Shown: piece after piece, positions 53,608 through 60,955 of the stretch
Numbering within the stretch: position 1 is the first letter of the stretch
Layout of the letters: each line of letters starts with the position of its first letter
Source of the DNA: Lachnospiraceae bacterium
GTDB lineage: Bacteria; Bacillota; Clostridia; Lachnospirales; Lachnospiraceae
DNA: 60,955 nt
Assembly (NCBI GenBank): GCA_017938145.1
Contig: JAGBCB010000026.1
Coordinates: forward strand, 1-60,955
Reading direction: 5' to 3'
Position numbers and translations under genes: made by a program
Notes under the pieces: model-generated
What the model was told of the DNA's origin: nothing
Seen by the model: only the letters and a program-made list of their open reading frames with translations
Database searches by the model: none

Positions 53608-53672
53608 TCAAAAACATAGTTTTTTGTATCATTGTTTTTGACCACTTATCTTTCGGATAGGTGGTTTTTTTA
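53608..53672 (+). terminator. Double hairpin terminator after the peptide gene
   Basis: First stem TCAAAAACA (53608-53616) with TGTTTTTGA (53633-53641); second stem ACCACTTATC (53641-53650) with GGATAGGTGGT (53655-53665), followed by TTTTTT. The second is a good terminator. Confidence 0.7.
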
Positions 53673-53729
53673 TTATCTTTTTCATCAGGGCCCGGAGAAG
53701 AAACTCATTCAAAGAAAGGAAGAATACAT

Positions 53730-54284
53730 ATGATTATCGAGGAAGTAAAATTCAAATTAAAGGATGGGCGGGAAGCAGTGCTTCGCAGCCCGAAAGAGGA
53801 AGATGTAGAAAGTACCTTGGAGTATTTAGTGATTTCTGCCGGGGAAACAGATTTTATTTTACGTTATCCGGAAGAGTGTGGTAAGTACACACCGGAAGGA
53901 GAAAAAAAGTTGTTTGAACAAAAAAACGCATCTCCCAATGAAGCAATGATAATGTGCGTAGTAGACGGCAGAGTGGTTGGTAACTGTGAGATAAGCTTTT
54001 TCAGGGGAATGAAAACAAGACACAGAGCAAGCATAGGAATTGCCCTGATTAGCGAGTTTTGGAATCAGGGAATCGGTACAAAAATGTTTGAAGAAATGAT
54101 TCGCCTTGCAGAAACAAGAGAAGAGGTAACACAGTTGGAACTGGAGTTTGTAGAGGGCAATGCAAGAGCGAGACACTTGTATGAGAAGATGGGATTTCGG
54201 ATTGCGGGAGTACATCCGAATGCCATTCGTTTGAAGGATGGAACATTACTGAATAATTATTTGATGATTAAGGAGGTTGTATAG
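53730..54284 (+). CDS. GNAT-family N-acetyltransferase
   Basis: 184 residues from ATG 53730 (AAAGAAAGGAAG upstream). Acetyl-CoA site: IGIALISEFWNQGIGTKMFEEMI with the R/Q-x-x-G-x-G/A pattern as NQGIGT, then LEFVEGNARARHLYEKMGF. Resembles RimJ/RimL or small-molecule acetyltransferases. Substrate not predictable. Confidence 0.85.
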   Translation: MIIEEVKFKLKDGREAVLRSPKEEDVESTLEYLVISAGETDFILRYPEECGKYTPEGEKKLFEQKNASPNEAMIMCVVDGRVVGNCEISFFRGMKTRHRASIGIALISEFWNQGIGTKMFEEMIRLAETREEVTQLELEFVEGNARARHLYEKMGFRIAGVHPNAIRLKDGTLLNNYLMIKEVV

Positions 54285-54315
54285 TATTGCTATGAAAAAG
54301 TGCCATGATTTCAAA

Positions 54316-54344
54316 TTGATTTTCGTGATATGCAAACTTATAAT
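54316..54344 (+). promoter_or_regulatory. Promoter of the short HTH gene
   Basis: TTGATT (54316-54321), 17-bp spacer, TATAAT (54339-54344). Confidence 0.75.
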
Positions 54345-54388
54345 ATAGTTAAGACCTGCAGGGAAAATAGAAAAAGGAGTATTTTACT

Positions 54389-54838
54389 ATGCAAGATACA
54401 GGAAATTACTATGTTATCAATCATTTGGTTATGTTTACGGGATTAACAGACCGGACCATCCGCAACTATATTGCAGCCGGCATTCTTAAAGGCGAGAAAA
54501 TAAACGGTCTTTGGCATTTTACACCGGAACAGGTGGATGAGTTTGTGCGTCATCCGGCAGTACGGCCAAGCATTTTAGCGAAGAACAACAGTCTGGTATA
54601 TGATTTCCTTTTGGAGGATAAAAAGCAAAAGCAGGAAATTTGCATGATTCTTGATATTCCTCATTCTGACAGAAAAAAGATTGCAGAATTCTTTTGCTAT
54701 CGTATTACCAATGACGGCTACCATAATATCCGTTTTTCCTTTGATGGCGTTACGGACATGGCAAGAGTGATTTTAAAGGGAGATGCAACAGAGGTTCTGC
54801 GCCTGGTGAATGAATATAATGCAACAGGTGAGGTATAA
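54389..54838 (+). CDS. MerR-like helix-turn-helix protein
   Basis: 149 residues. Residues 8-50 form a MerR/excisionase-type winged helix (FTGLTDRTIRNYIAAGILKGEKINGLWHFTPEQVDEF), followed by a linker and a C-terminal domain (about 90-149) with no motif I recognise. Likely a small regulator; target unknown. ATG follows AAAAAGGAGTATTTT. Monocistronic. Confidence 0.75.
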   Translation: MQDTGNYYVINHLVMFTGLTDRTIRNYIAAGILKGEKINGLWHFTPEQVDEFVRHPAVRPSILAKNNSLVYDFLLEDKKQKQEICMILDIPHSDRKKIAEFFCYRITNDGYHNIRFSFDGVTDMARVILKGDATEVLRLVNEYNATGEV

Positions 54839-54868
54839 ATCAGGGAAATTGGTTATTTCAAGATAAAA

Positions 54869-54897
54869 GCATAAATGAACCCCCTTTCTCATACACT
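54869..54897 (+). promoter_or_regulatory. Sigma-E-type sporulation promoter
   Basis: GCATAAA (54869-54875), 14-bp spacer and CATACACT (54890-54897) match the mother-cell sigma-E pattern, including the characteristic CATACAxT -10 box. It is placed correctly upstream of the SpoIIID-like gene, which is under sigma-E control in known spore formers. Confidence 0.65.
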
Positions 54898-54926
54898 GTA
54901 CAAACACAAATCTTTCGGGGGCGCTT

Positions 54927-55091
54927 GTGAATAACCTAAGTGCAGTGAAGTATAGACAAATTGAGGAAAGAGCGGCGGAGGTTGCACGGTACATTGTGGA
55001 CAATAATGCCACGGTGCGCCAGGCGGCGAAGGCGTTTGGCATCAGTAAGAGTACGATACATATGGTTGTAACGAAAAGGAACGGTTTTTAA
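54927..55091 (+). pseudogene. spoIIID: Truncated SpoIIID-like sporulation regulator
   Basis: A GTG start after GGGGGCG opens a 54-codon frame: YRQIEERAAEVARYIVDNNA, TVRQAAKAFGISKSTIH, then MVVTKRNGF and stop. This is the SpoIIID helix-turn-helix with the family's STxH motif, but SpoIIID proteins continue for about 30-40 residues through a basic C-terminal region that also contacts DNA. That region is absent, and I did not find it in the other frames just downstream. Either the gene is broken or a short variant is in use. Confidence 0.7.
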
Positions 55092-55130
55092 GTAAAGTAA
55101 TTTGGGCAATTGAATAGAAATAAATTATGG

Positions 55131-55169
55131 CACTCTCAGGTGGAAATCTGAGAGTGTTTTTGGTATAAT
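55131..55169 (+). terminator. Terminator with an extended -10 box immediately after
   Basis: CACTCTCAG (55131-55139) and CTGAGAGTG (55148-55156) with an 8-nt loop, then TTTTT. It is followed by TGGTATAAT (55161-55169), an extended -10 box for the 55226 gene with no good -35. Confidence 0.7.
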
Positions 55170-55225
55170 GAATGGCAGATACAAAATAAGGTAAAGAAGT
55201 AGGTTTGCAAGATAGGAGAGATAGT

Positions 55226-55834
55226 ATGGTTAAAAACAAATTATTGAAACCTTTGACAGGAGCGTTGGCTATTGGAGCATTGATTGTTATTTTGGGAGCA
55301 AAAGGGGAAAAAGAAGGAATCGAAATTTTATATGATATTTCGCTAGCTATATTTGGTAGTGCTTTATTAGCCTGGTTGGTAGCAAAGGCAGAACAGTACC
55401 AAGATAGAAAAGTTATACAGCGTACGGTTATTCGGAACATCCTTAATACACAAAGAGAAATTAAGAGAATATTGTCGGAATATTGTAAAACTTTGGATAA
55501 ATGGGATGCGAAAGATTTTCGGGAATCTGCAGGAAAAATCTACGGTTATATTGAGGAATTCTATGCATATAATACCACACTGAAATTTGAGAATGGGAAA
55601 ACAGACAATTATTTTGAAATGGAAATAGTGGAAATCTATCGAAATTTTTTACATATAGAGAGTGAACTTAGATTTATTGCTATGCTTTTAGAGAACAATT
55701 TAAGAGATGATGCATATTCAAAATATAAGGAATGCATAGAAGCGGATAAATCAATTGTTGGTTCGATTAATAACGTTTTGTCAAAAGAATATGGAAAAGA
55801 TTTTGCTAAATTTGAATCAATAGGTTTGTTGTAG
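55226..55834 (+). CDS. Membrane protein of unknown function
   Basis: 202 residues from ATG 55226 (ATAGGAGAG upstream). Two short membrane segments at the start (PLTGALAIGALIVILGA and EILYDISLAIFGSALLAWLVA), then a soluble, mainly helical and charged region. No motif I recognise. Codon use is more AT-rich than in the metabolic core, as in neighbouring accessory genes. Confidence 0.6.
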   Translation: MVKNKLLKPLTGALAIGALIVILGAKGEKEGIEILYDISLAIFGSALLAWLVAKAEQYQDRKVIQRTVIRNILNTQREIKRILSEYCKTLDKWDAKDFRESAGKIYGYIEEFYAYNTTLKFENGKTDNYFEMEIVEIYRNFLHIESELRFIAMLLENNLRDDAYSKYKECIEADKSIVGSINNVLSKEYGKDFAKFESIGLL

Positions 55835-56006
55835 AGGATACGTTTCCGTTGAGTTTCATTATATATTGTGTGGTAAATAGCTTTAAGTGCAAACAGTGCA
55901 AAAGTTTTGGTTGCCAATATATAGTTATGTTTATTGTTTAAAGTATGCGTGGGAAATACAGAAGAATATTTTGTGTTCGGAAAACAAGTGATTAATGAGG
56001 ATTATC

Positions 56007-56494
56007 ATGGAAAATATTGAGATTATTTATAATCAACTTGATGCGGCAATTACTGTCATGAGAGAAGTTGCCAAGTGGGGCAGAGAGAAAGGCTTTCCGT
56101 ATGGCTGGATGAGTGGCTGACACCAGAGGAATTGATTACGGAAGATGCAAAACCAGAGAATTTTTGTGTCGGAAAAGTAGATGGAAAGACGGCCTGTGCG
56201 TTCATTTTACAGAAAAATGATTCTGAATATTGGAAGGATTCATCTGAGGTACAAGCAGTGTATCTGCATAAACTATGTGTTAAAAGAGAATATGCACATA
56301 GGAATATGACAAGGCTGGTAGTAGAGGCAATTAGAGAGGAATGCCGCAAAAATGGTACTAAATATATACGTCTGGATACCGGGCTTGACGAGAAGGCCGT
56401 TAGGAAAATCTATTTGAACGCCGGATTTAAAATCGTGGATATAATTGACTATGATAATGGTCGTTCTGTGGCTTTGTATGAGATGGAAGTGTGA
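56007..56494 (+). pseudogene. GNAT-family acetyltransferase gene with a frameshift
   Basis: ATG 56007 opens with MENIEIIYNQLDAAITVMRE and VAKWGREKG, then runs to a stop at about 56120. The remainder continues in another frame from about 56087: LSVWLDEWLTPEELI, a GNAT core LHKLCVKREYAHRNMTRLVV and IYLNAGFKIV to 56494. Joined, they give one GNAT of about 162 residues. Loss of one G in the short run near 56088-56092 explains it. A sequencing error is possible; otherwise the gene is recently inactivated. Confidence 0.75.
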
Positions 56495-56539
56495 TTTTTA
56501 AAATACAATGAAGAAAAAATTATATGGAGGTGAAAATGT

Positions 56540-57109
56540 ATGAAGAAAACGGCAGTATTACTTTATAATTCGTTTTGCAACTTTGAAATAAGTGTTGCAC
56601 TGGAAATATTGGCTTTGGGTGAAAAGGAAGTAGTTATTTTCGGAGCAACGAAAGAACCTATAAGAAGTGAAGACGGTTTGCTTGTTATACCACAAAAAGA
56701 ATTGAGCGAATTAGATATTGAAGAATATGATAGTTTACTTCTTCCGGGAGCACTGGATATTCGGGAAGCAATAGAAAATCCAAGAGTCATTGATTTCATC
56801 AAGCAGTTCAATAACAAAATAATTGGTGCTATCTCTATTGCACCAATTATGCTTGTAAGCGCAGGAATATTATCGGGAAAACCATTTATGGCCGGCATAA
56901 ATAAAGAGGAGATTATGGAGGAAGGATTTTCGGAAGAAGAGTTGTCTGAGATGGTAGGTTGGGATGATAATCTGAAAAATCCGATGCAAGCCGGATTTCT
57001 GGTAACGGATAATGTTGTCACTTCTGTTTCATATAATTTTGTGAAATTTGGTCTCAAGTTTGGAACGATGTTAGGGATTGAGTTGCCGTCGGAGACATTT
57101 GGAATATAA
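56540..57109 (+). CDS. DJ-1/PfpI-family protein lacking the nucleophile Cys
   Basis: 189 residues with the DJ-1 fold: Glu16 (NFEISVAL), LLLPGALDIREA and GAISIAPIMLVSAGIL. The conserved nucleophile elbow (AICGAP type) has Ser99 instead of Cys. So glyoxalase or deglycase chemistry through Cys is unlikely; it may be a structural or regulatory member. ATG follows TATGGAGGTGAAAATGT. Terminator downstream. Confidence 0.8.
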   Translation: MKKTAVLLYNSFCNFEISVALEILALGEKEVVIFGATKEPIRSEDGLLVIPQKELSELDIEEYDSLLLPGALDIREAIENPRVIDFIKQFNNKIIGAISIAPIMLVSAGILSGKPFMAGINKEEIMEEGFSEEELSEMVGWDDNLKNPMQAGFLVTDNVVTSVSYNFVKFGLKFGTMLGIELPSETFGI

Positions 57110-57184
57110 TTTCCGGACGAAATGTAAGAAAAATTCTATATGTTTACAGCAGGGGCGGATGTGCTAGGCTGTTACGAGAGCGAT

Positions 57185-57226
57185 AGGCTCTGGTTTCTAT
57201 TGAATGATAGGAATCAGAGCCTTTCT
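57185..57226 (+). terminator. Terminator after the DJ-1-like gene
   Basis: AGGCTCTGGTTTCTAT (57185-57200) and ATAGGAATCAGAGCCT (57207-57222) form a 16-bp stem with two G-U pairs, followed by TTCTT. The rest of the gene-free stretch 57227-57633 holds the TTCG-CGAA repeat cluster described below and no open frame I trust. Confidence 0.7.
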
Positions 57227-57398
57227 TAGTTGCCTATTAGCGCATCAGCGGGTTCATGCTGTCAACATATGAGTAAGGAATTACAAATGCCAAGTTTCGG
57301 GTTCTGGGTCTCCTAGTGTGAACGCCCCGGGCGTGAAGTTCTCTGCGTAAAGTGCGTGCAACTTTAGGCGTATCCTGCTTCCTTTGTTTTTTTGCCTG

Positions 57399-57539
57399 TT
57401 CGATAGCGCCGAATTTGTTCGGCGTTGTCGAATTGTTAGGTTTTATGCGGGGTTGAAGCTGTTCGGCGTTGCTGAACGGCCATTAGTGAAATATGTAGTG
57501 TTCGGCTGTGTCGAATGCGATTTGTTCGATGGCGTCGAA
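57399..57539 (+). repeat. Cluster of five 15-bp TTCG...CGAA mini-palindromes
   Basis: TTCGATAGCGCCGAA (57399-57413), TTCGGCGTTGTCGAA (57418-57432), TTCGGCGTTGCTGAA (57472-57486), TTCGGCTGTGTCGAA (57501-57515), TTCGATGGCGTCGAA (57525-57539). Each is 15 nt, mostly preceded by TG. They form tiny hairpins with 4-5 bp stems. Spacing is irregular (19, 54, 29, 24 nt). The local base composition is richer in G and C than the AT-rich genes around it. Confidence 0.65.
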
Positions 57540-57633
57540 CTAAATTTGGTTAATAAATTATAACTTTTTTGCAATCAGCTTTTTTTGACCCTAAGTACTA
57601 TACAGAAGGAAAAGAAAATGATGAGAGGTCTAA

Positions 57634-57910
57634 CTTGAGAAACACTCTCATAGTATTGGAAAGAAGGACAAGCTTAAGGAGGTGGAGATTCCGCTTGAAG
57701 CAGAGGAAACTAAATTATCGTTTTCACAATCCGAATTCGGCGGAGGATACCGCTGAATTCCTGTGTAAGCTTTTGATTGAAGCAAATGTTGGGAAGGTTG
57801 AACGTGCGATTGAGGAAGCTGCATTAATGTGTGCAGAGGAGAGGGAGTACATAGCATTGTCGGAGGAAGAGGTGGCAAATGCAACGGAGGAAGAAAATGT
57901 GAATAGATGA
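57634..57910 (+). pseudogene. Degraded small gene of unknown function
   Basis: Two frames together read as one protein: an upstream part KKDKLKEVEIPLEAEETKL and SFSQSEFGGG (frame of 57661), ending at a stop near 57747, and a downstream part AEDTAEFLCKLLIEANVGKV and ERAIEEAALMCAEEREYIAL (frame of 57569) to 57910. The switch is around the GGCGGAGGA at 57739-57747. No good start or ribosome binding site remains. A continuous 113-codon frame (57569-57910) exists, but its first half is Arg-rich and looks out of frame. Confidence is limited. Confidence 0.4.
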
Positions 57911-57915
57911 AGAAG

Positions 57916-57940
57916 AGCAAGGTGGAGATACCTTGCTTTT
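57916..57940 (+). terminator. Terminator after the degraded small gene
   Basis: AGCAAGGT (57916-57923), 6-nt loop, ACCTTGCT (57930-57937), then TTT. Confidence 0.65.
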
Positions 57941-58022
57941 GTATTGGAAAAGGAGTGATTAATTTATTCGGGGAAAATGCCGATAATGTTAAAAACATAT
58001 ATTGGAGGCATATGAAGACGAG

Positions 58023-59945
58023 ATGAGTAAAATGTTTTGGGGATATTTTCATTCGATTATGGTGTTAATATTACTGGCAATATGGGTACTTACAGAAATA
58101 GTGGGAAGTGGAAAAGAAATCGGTGCAAATTTAAAAAACTCAGAAAGTAAGTCAAAGCGTTCTAGTGGTGAAATACTTTTGTTCTTAGTTATTATGTTTG
58201 CTATCATCTTTGCGGTCATTTGGCTGATTCTAAATGTGGTTCAGAATAATCACGCAGCTGCTATTTGGTTTGTTGGAATATATGGAGTTGTTTATGTATA
58301 TATAGCAGTCAAGCAGATAATAAAAATGATATTTATTCCAGAAAACAGAGCATTTTCATTTTCGGATATTAAAGATTTTATATTTACATATATGGTGTGG
58401 TGGTTGATGGTGATTGCAGTAAATTCATCACAACCGGTAGTTGATATGCTCAATAAAATATTATTGGCTCATAAAGATATAGTAAAAGTTGGAGTACAGC
58501 TTTTATGGTTTTACTTTAATTTTTTGTTTGCATTAGGAGGATTATATATTCTTTTATACTATCTATGGATAATTGGGAAAAAATTAGCAATTAAGTTTAG
58601 TTTTGTCGTAGGAAAGCTAAGGAAGTTAATAGATAGAATATGTAATTCATGGAAGCAAGGAGAAAAATATACAGGGCTAAGAAGTTTTGAAGTGTGGCAG
58701 GGAAATAAGAAAGGTATTATGTATAAAATACTTATGACTATTCCCTTGCTGTTGTTTGATATATGGTGCGTGGCGTGTTTGTTAATGAAAATACTCATTA
58801 GGATGACGTTTGCGGTTGTGATTGTATCAATCTGTGATCCTATAAGAGGGTTGTATAAATGTATAAGAAAGTTATGGAACAGGCATAAAAACAACGAATG
58901 GATGTATGTGTTAGCGCAGATTGCAGGCCTGTGCAGTTATGTCATAGTATTTCTTATTATTCAGTACGGGGAATATGAAGAAGTGACCCAAAAAGTATAT
59001 GAGTTTTTGGGAACCATCATACTGATACCATATTTCCTCGGAAAAATAGTGAGCATAAAGAAAAATTTAAAAGAAAACGAAATCGAGGAAAACCGAAAAG
59101 AAGAAAAAGAGATAGTTATTCCTGACAATATGACATATAACGAGGATGGAGAAGGTGTAATTAATGGAAAGACAATTCGGCAGTTAGAATATGAGGCTAT
59201 GCAGTATGCTGTAAATAACCCTCAAGTTGTCAAACTGAATAATAAAGAATTAAAAGAGGAATTACGTTGTATAAGGCGAAAAGGTTTTCGAGAAAAAGCA
59301 GGTAGATTTATCGAGAATTATATTGAAATTGTGATAGGAGTGTGTATCTCTGTTTGCTTAGTGTGTTTATACTTTGTGTTTAGGCATGAAAATGCTGAAG
59401 AAAACGTTGGTTTGATTGGCAGTATAATCGGAGCAGAGGGAACAATTATATCGGTCTTACTTACTATTGCATTTTCGAAAAGGAGTAATAAAAAAGCATT
59501 AGGAGCTTCTGTATTACCTTATATATCAATCGAAAAACAAAAAGAGCCGGTTGAAGGCGCATATGCATTTGAGTATTTTAGGGCTAAAGAGGAGAAATAT
59601 AATTTTTCGGGTTGGAAACCATTTGATTTTGGAACTATACAGAATGATAAAATTAAGATGGTTCGAAATGGAGTGGCATATTTACATATAAAAAATATTG
59701 GTATTGGTCCGGCGATACATCTTAGAATGAAGATTGAGAATTTTTCATCTGTATTTTTGCCAATTGATTATTTAAGACCTAATGATGAAATGTATGTTAT
59801 TTTGAATTTTAATAATCCGGATCAAAGTTACAAAACGGATATTATATTTGAGTACGAAACAATTCGTGGAGATAAGCATACGCAGAGATTTCATGCTAAT
59901 ATAACATGGCATCTGGATAGGACAAACTTTACTTTGTTCAGGTAG
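58023..59945 (+). CDS. Large multi-span membrane protein of unknown function
   Basis: 640 residues from ATG 58023; TTG 58002 lies on the same frame but overlaps the only GGAGG. The first ~360 residues have about eight hydrophobic segments separated by short charged loops; then a charged coiled-coil-like stretch (LKENEIEENRKEEKEIV), two more membrane segments (VVIG-like near 440 and EGTIISVLLTIAFSKRS near 490), and a C-terminal beta-rich domain (VAYLHIKNIGIGPAIHLRMKIE). Very AT-rich, unlike the core genes, so probably acquired. It is followed 39 bp later by a gene on the same strand. Confidence 0.55.
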   Translation: MSKMFWGYFHSIMVLILLAIWVLTEIVGSGKEIGANLKNSESKSKRSSGEILLFLVIMFAIIFAVIWLILNVVQNNHAAAIWFVGIYGVVYVYIAVKQIIKMIFIPENRAFSFSDIKDFIFTYMVWWLMVIAVNSSQPVVDMLNKILLAHKDIVKVGVQLLWFYFNFLFALGGLYILLYYLWIIGKKLAIKFSFVVGKLRKLIDRICNSWKQGEKYTGLRSFEVWQGNKKGIMYKILMTIPLLLFDIWCVACLLMKILIRMTFAVVIVSICDPIRGLYKCIRKLWNRHKNNEWMYVLAQIAGLCSYVIVFLIIQYGEYEEVTQKVYEFLGTIILIPYFLGKIVSIKKNLKENEIEENRKEEKEIVIPDNMTYNEDGEGVINGKTIRQLEYEAMQYAVNNPQVVKLNNKELKEELRCIRRKGFREKAGRFIENYIEIVIGVCISVCLVCLYFVFRHENAEENVGLIGSIIGAEGTIISVLLTIAFSKRSNKKALGASVLPYISIEKQKEPVEGAYAFEYFRAKEEKYNFSGWKPFDFGTIQNDKIKMVRNGVAYLHIKNIGIGPAIHLRMKIENFSSVFLPIDYLRPNDEMYVILNFNNPDQSYKTDIIFEYETIRGDKHTQRFHANITWHLDRTNFTLFR

Positions 59946-59984
59946 AAAATTTGAGGAAGAGTGGTTTTATTAAGGAGAAATAAC

Positions 59985-60743
59985 ATGAATGAGAAGGAAG
60001 TAAGAATGCTTGAAGAGTGCGAATTGACATCAGCACTTTTAAAGAGTGGATTGCATTCGTTGCGTCGAGCGGAAATAGGAGACAAGGGAAGTTATTATCG
60101 AGCTTTTTTTGAACTTTCGATTGCAATAGAAAGATTGCTTAAGATTATAATAATTATGAAGTATCGAAGAGAAAATGCGGGAGAGTTTCCAACCATAACA
60201 ACGAAGAATATTGTGGGACATAAACTGATTGAATTATGGTCCAAAGCCGGATTAAAAGAATTAACTGGAATACACCGAGAAATATTAGTCTTTTTAGATG
60301 AGTTTGCACGTTATACACGGTATTACAACTTGGACTATATAATGGAGAAACCAGGGCAAAACACAAACCATGAAAGTGTATTGGCGGAATGGAAAAAGAT
60401 TCAAGAATTAATTGGTACTAAACACGGGAAAAAGAAATATGTGCATAGGAAAGAAATGATAGATATGTTTGCACAAACGGGTATATTTCTCCACTATGGA
60501 ATGGATGGGGAAGAAATAACTCAAGTAGGATTGCTATTAGACGAAGCGGCTAATATGGATTATCTTCAAGGATATTCGGTGTTGTATGTGTTCGAAATAA
60601 TTAAAATTATGTACAAAAAAGTATGCGAGTTAGAAAGACAAGGATATTATATGCCCGTAGTATCAGAGTTTTTCTCGTATTATACAGATTATTGGACGAA
60701 TTATGAAATACGAAGAAAAAAAGATTGGTTAAGTATTCGATGA
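59985..60743 (+). CDS. Helical HEPN-like protein of unknown function
   Basis: 252 residues from ATG 59985 (TTAAGGAGAAATAAC upstream). The N-terminal helices (YYRAFFELSIAIERLLKIIIIMKYRR) resemble HEPN/MAE-28990 or nucleotidyltransferase-partner proteins, with a later KNIVGHKLIELW that could supply the R-x-H-like pair, but the exact HEPN motif is not clear. The rest is all helical. It forms an AT-rich pair with the preceding membrane protein. The resemblance is tentative. Confidence 0.5.
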   Translation: MNEKEVRMLEECELTSALLKSGLHSLRRAEIGDKGSYYRAFFELSIAIERLLKIIIIMKYRRENAGEFPTITTKNIVGHKLIELWSKAGLKELTGIHREILVFLDEFARYTRYYNLDYIMEKPGQNTNHESVLAEWKKIQELIGTKHGKKKYVHRKEMIDMFAQTGIFLHYGMDGEEITQVGLLLDEAANMDYLQGYSVLYVFEIIKIMYKKVCELERQGYYMPVVSEFFSYYTDYWTNYEIRRKKDWLSIR

Positions 60744-60754
60744 CGAAAAGATAA

Positions 60755-60914
60755 AGGGTCATCCAAGTTCTTTAGGGTTTGTCCAAGTTTTTTAGGGTCT
60801 ACTTTTAGGGTCTGTGAAGTGGTAAGCTAAAAGTAGACACCCACCCTATTTTTGTAGACAAGATGTTTCTTTCTGTGTAACATTAGATTATCGGAGTAAA
60901 CACATCTACAAAAA
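60755..60914 (+). mobile_element. Repeat-rich end of a probable insertion sequence
   Basis: AGGGT recurs at 60755, 60774, 60794 and 60807, two of them within TCCAAGTT/TTTAGGGT units about 20 bp apart. TCTACTTTTAG (60798-60808) is the inverted partner of CTAAAAGTAGA (60827-60837). GTAGACA occurs at 60833-60839 and 60854-60860, and TTTTTGTAGA (near 60850) pairs with TCTACAAAAA (60905-60914). A strong ribosome binding site and ORF follow. Repeated ends of this kind are typical for transposase-binding sites, for example in IS21-like elements. The family is not identified. Confidence 0.45.
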
Positions 60915-60934
60915 GGTTACTCAGGAGGTGTCAA

Positions 60935-60955
60935 ATGAAACTCACCAAAGACGAA
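60935..60955 (+). CDS. Start of a gene cut by the window edge, possible transposase
   Basis: ATG 60935 lies 7 nt after TCAGGAGGTG. Only MKLTKDE is visible. Position directly behind the repeat-rich segment suggests the first gene of an insertion sequence. Too short for identification. Confidence 0.4.

Noticed and set aside
57399-57539. LexA/SOS boxes
   Set aside because: The arms are TTCG...CGAA, the reverse arrangement of the Gram-positive GAAC...GTTC box, and no SOS gene follows.

Overview
The window looks like a chromosomal segment of an anaerobic, low-to-mid GC member of the Firmicutes, most likely a Lachnospiraceae-type gut clostridium. This is inferred from strong purine-rich ribosome binding sites, consensus sigma-A promoters with 17-bp spacers, lipoprotein signals, an oxygen-sensitive two-subunit fumarase, a heterodisulfide-reductase (Hdr) cluster and a SpoIIID-like sporulation gene. 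No rRNA, tRNA or CRISPR array was seen.

Layout: 1-6700 holds a Uma2 nuclease behind a tiny leader ORF, gltX, a membrane chemoreceptor-like protein overlapping a UvrD/PcrA-type helicase, and an orphan OmpR-type response regulator that has lost its phospho-acceptor Asp. 6726-19356 is the metabolic core: a dehydrogenase of the LDH/MDH superfamily with the malate-type specificity Arg, then hdrB-hdrC-hdrA, an mvhD-like gene, three Flx/Asr-like electron-transfer genes, frdB and frdA without a membrane anchor, an AspT/SucE-type carrier, and the two fumarase subunits. Together they can run oxaloacetate to malate to fumarate to succinate, with NADH electrons probably split between ferredoxin and fumarate in the cytosol, and succinate exported. 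This is my main candidate for an undescribed system. Two highly structured intergenic elements flank the fumarase pair.

19600-29321 holds a rhomboid protease, a deleted PD-(D/E)XK transposase-family gene, an AraC-pseudokinase fusion, a GntR-controlled ABC operon with two operator palindromes, a flavoprotein and an RDD membrane protein. 29391-37935 is a CUT1 ABC importer operon whose last two genes encode a lipoprotein nuclease and a lipoprotein with four OB-like repeats. 38066-43176 is an envelope operon (CapA-like, TcaA-like, GT2/GtrA, phosphodiester glycosidase).

43230-53406 is a pair of divergent operons: minus strand hemerythrin, dGTPase-like, two DHH phosphoesterases, SurE and a PIG-L deacetylase; plus strand 5'-3' exonuclease, NagA, a phosphotransferase-like protein and a transglutaminase-like protein. 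Both appear to start from one promoter region sharing a single palindromic -35 box.

53430-60955 becomes accessory and decayed: a 35-residue peptide gene with its own promoter, GNAT proteins (one frameshifted), a short HTH protein, a truncated SpoIIID behind a sigma-E-like promoter, a DJ-1-like protein lacking its Cys, a repeat-rich gene-free stretch, an AT-rich pair of unknown genes, and what looks like the start of an insertion sequence at the right edge.
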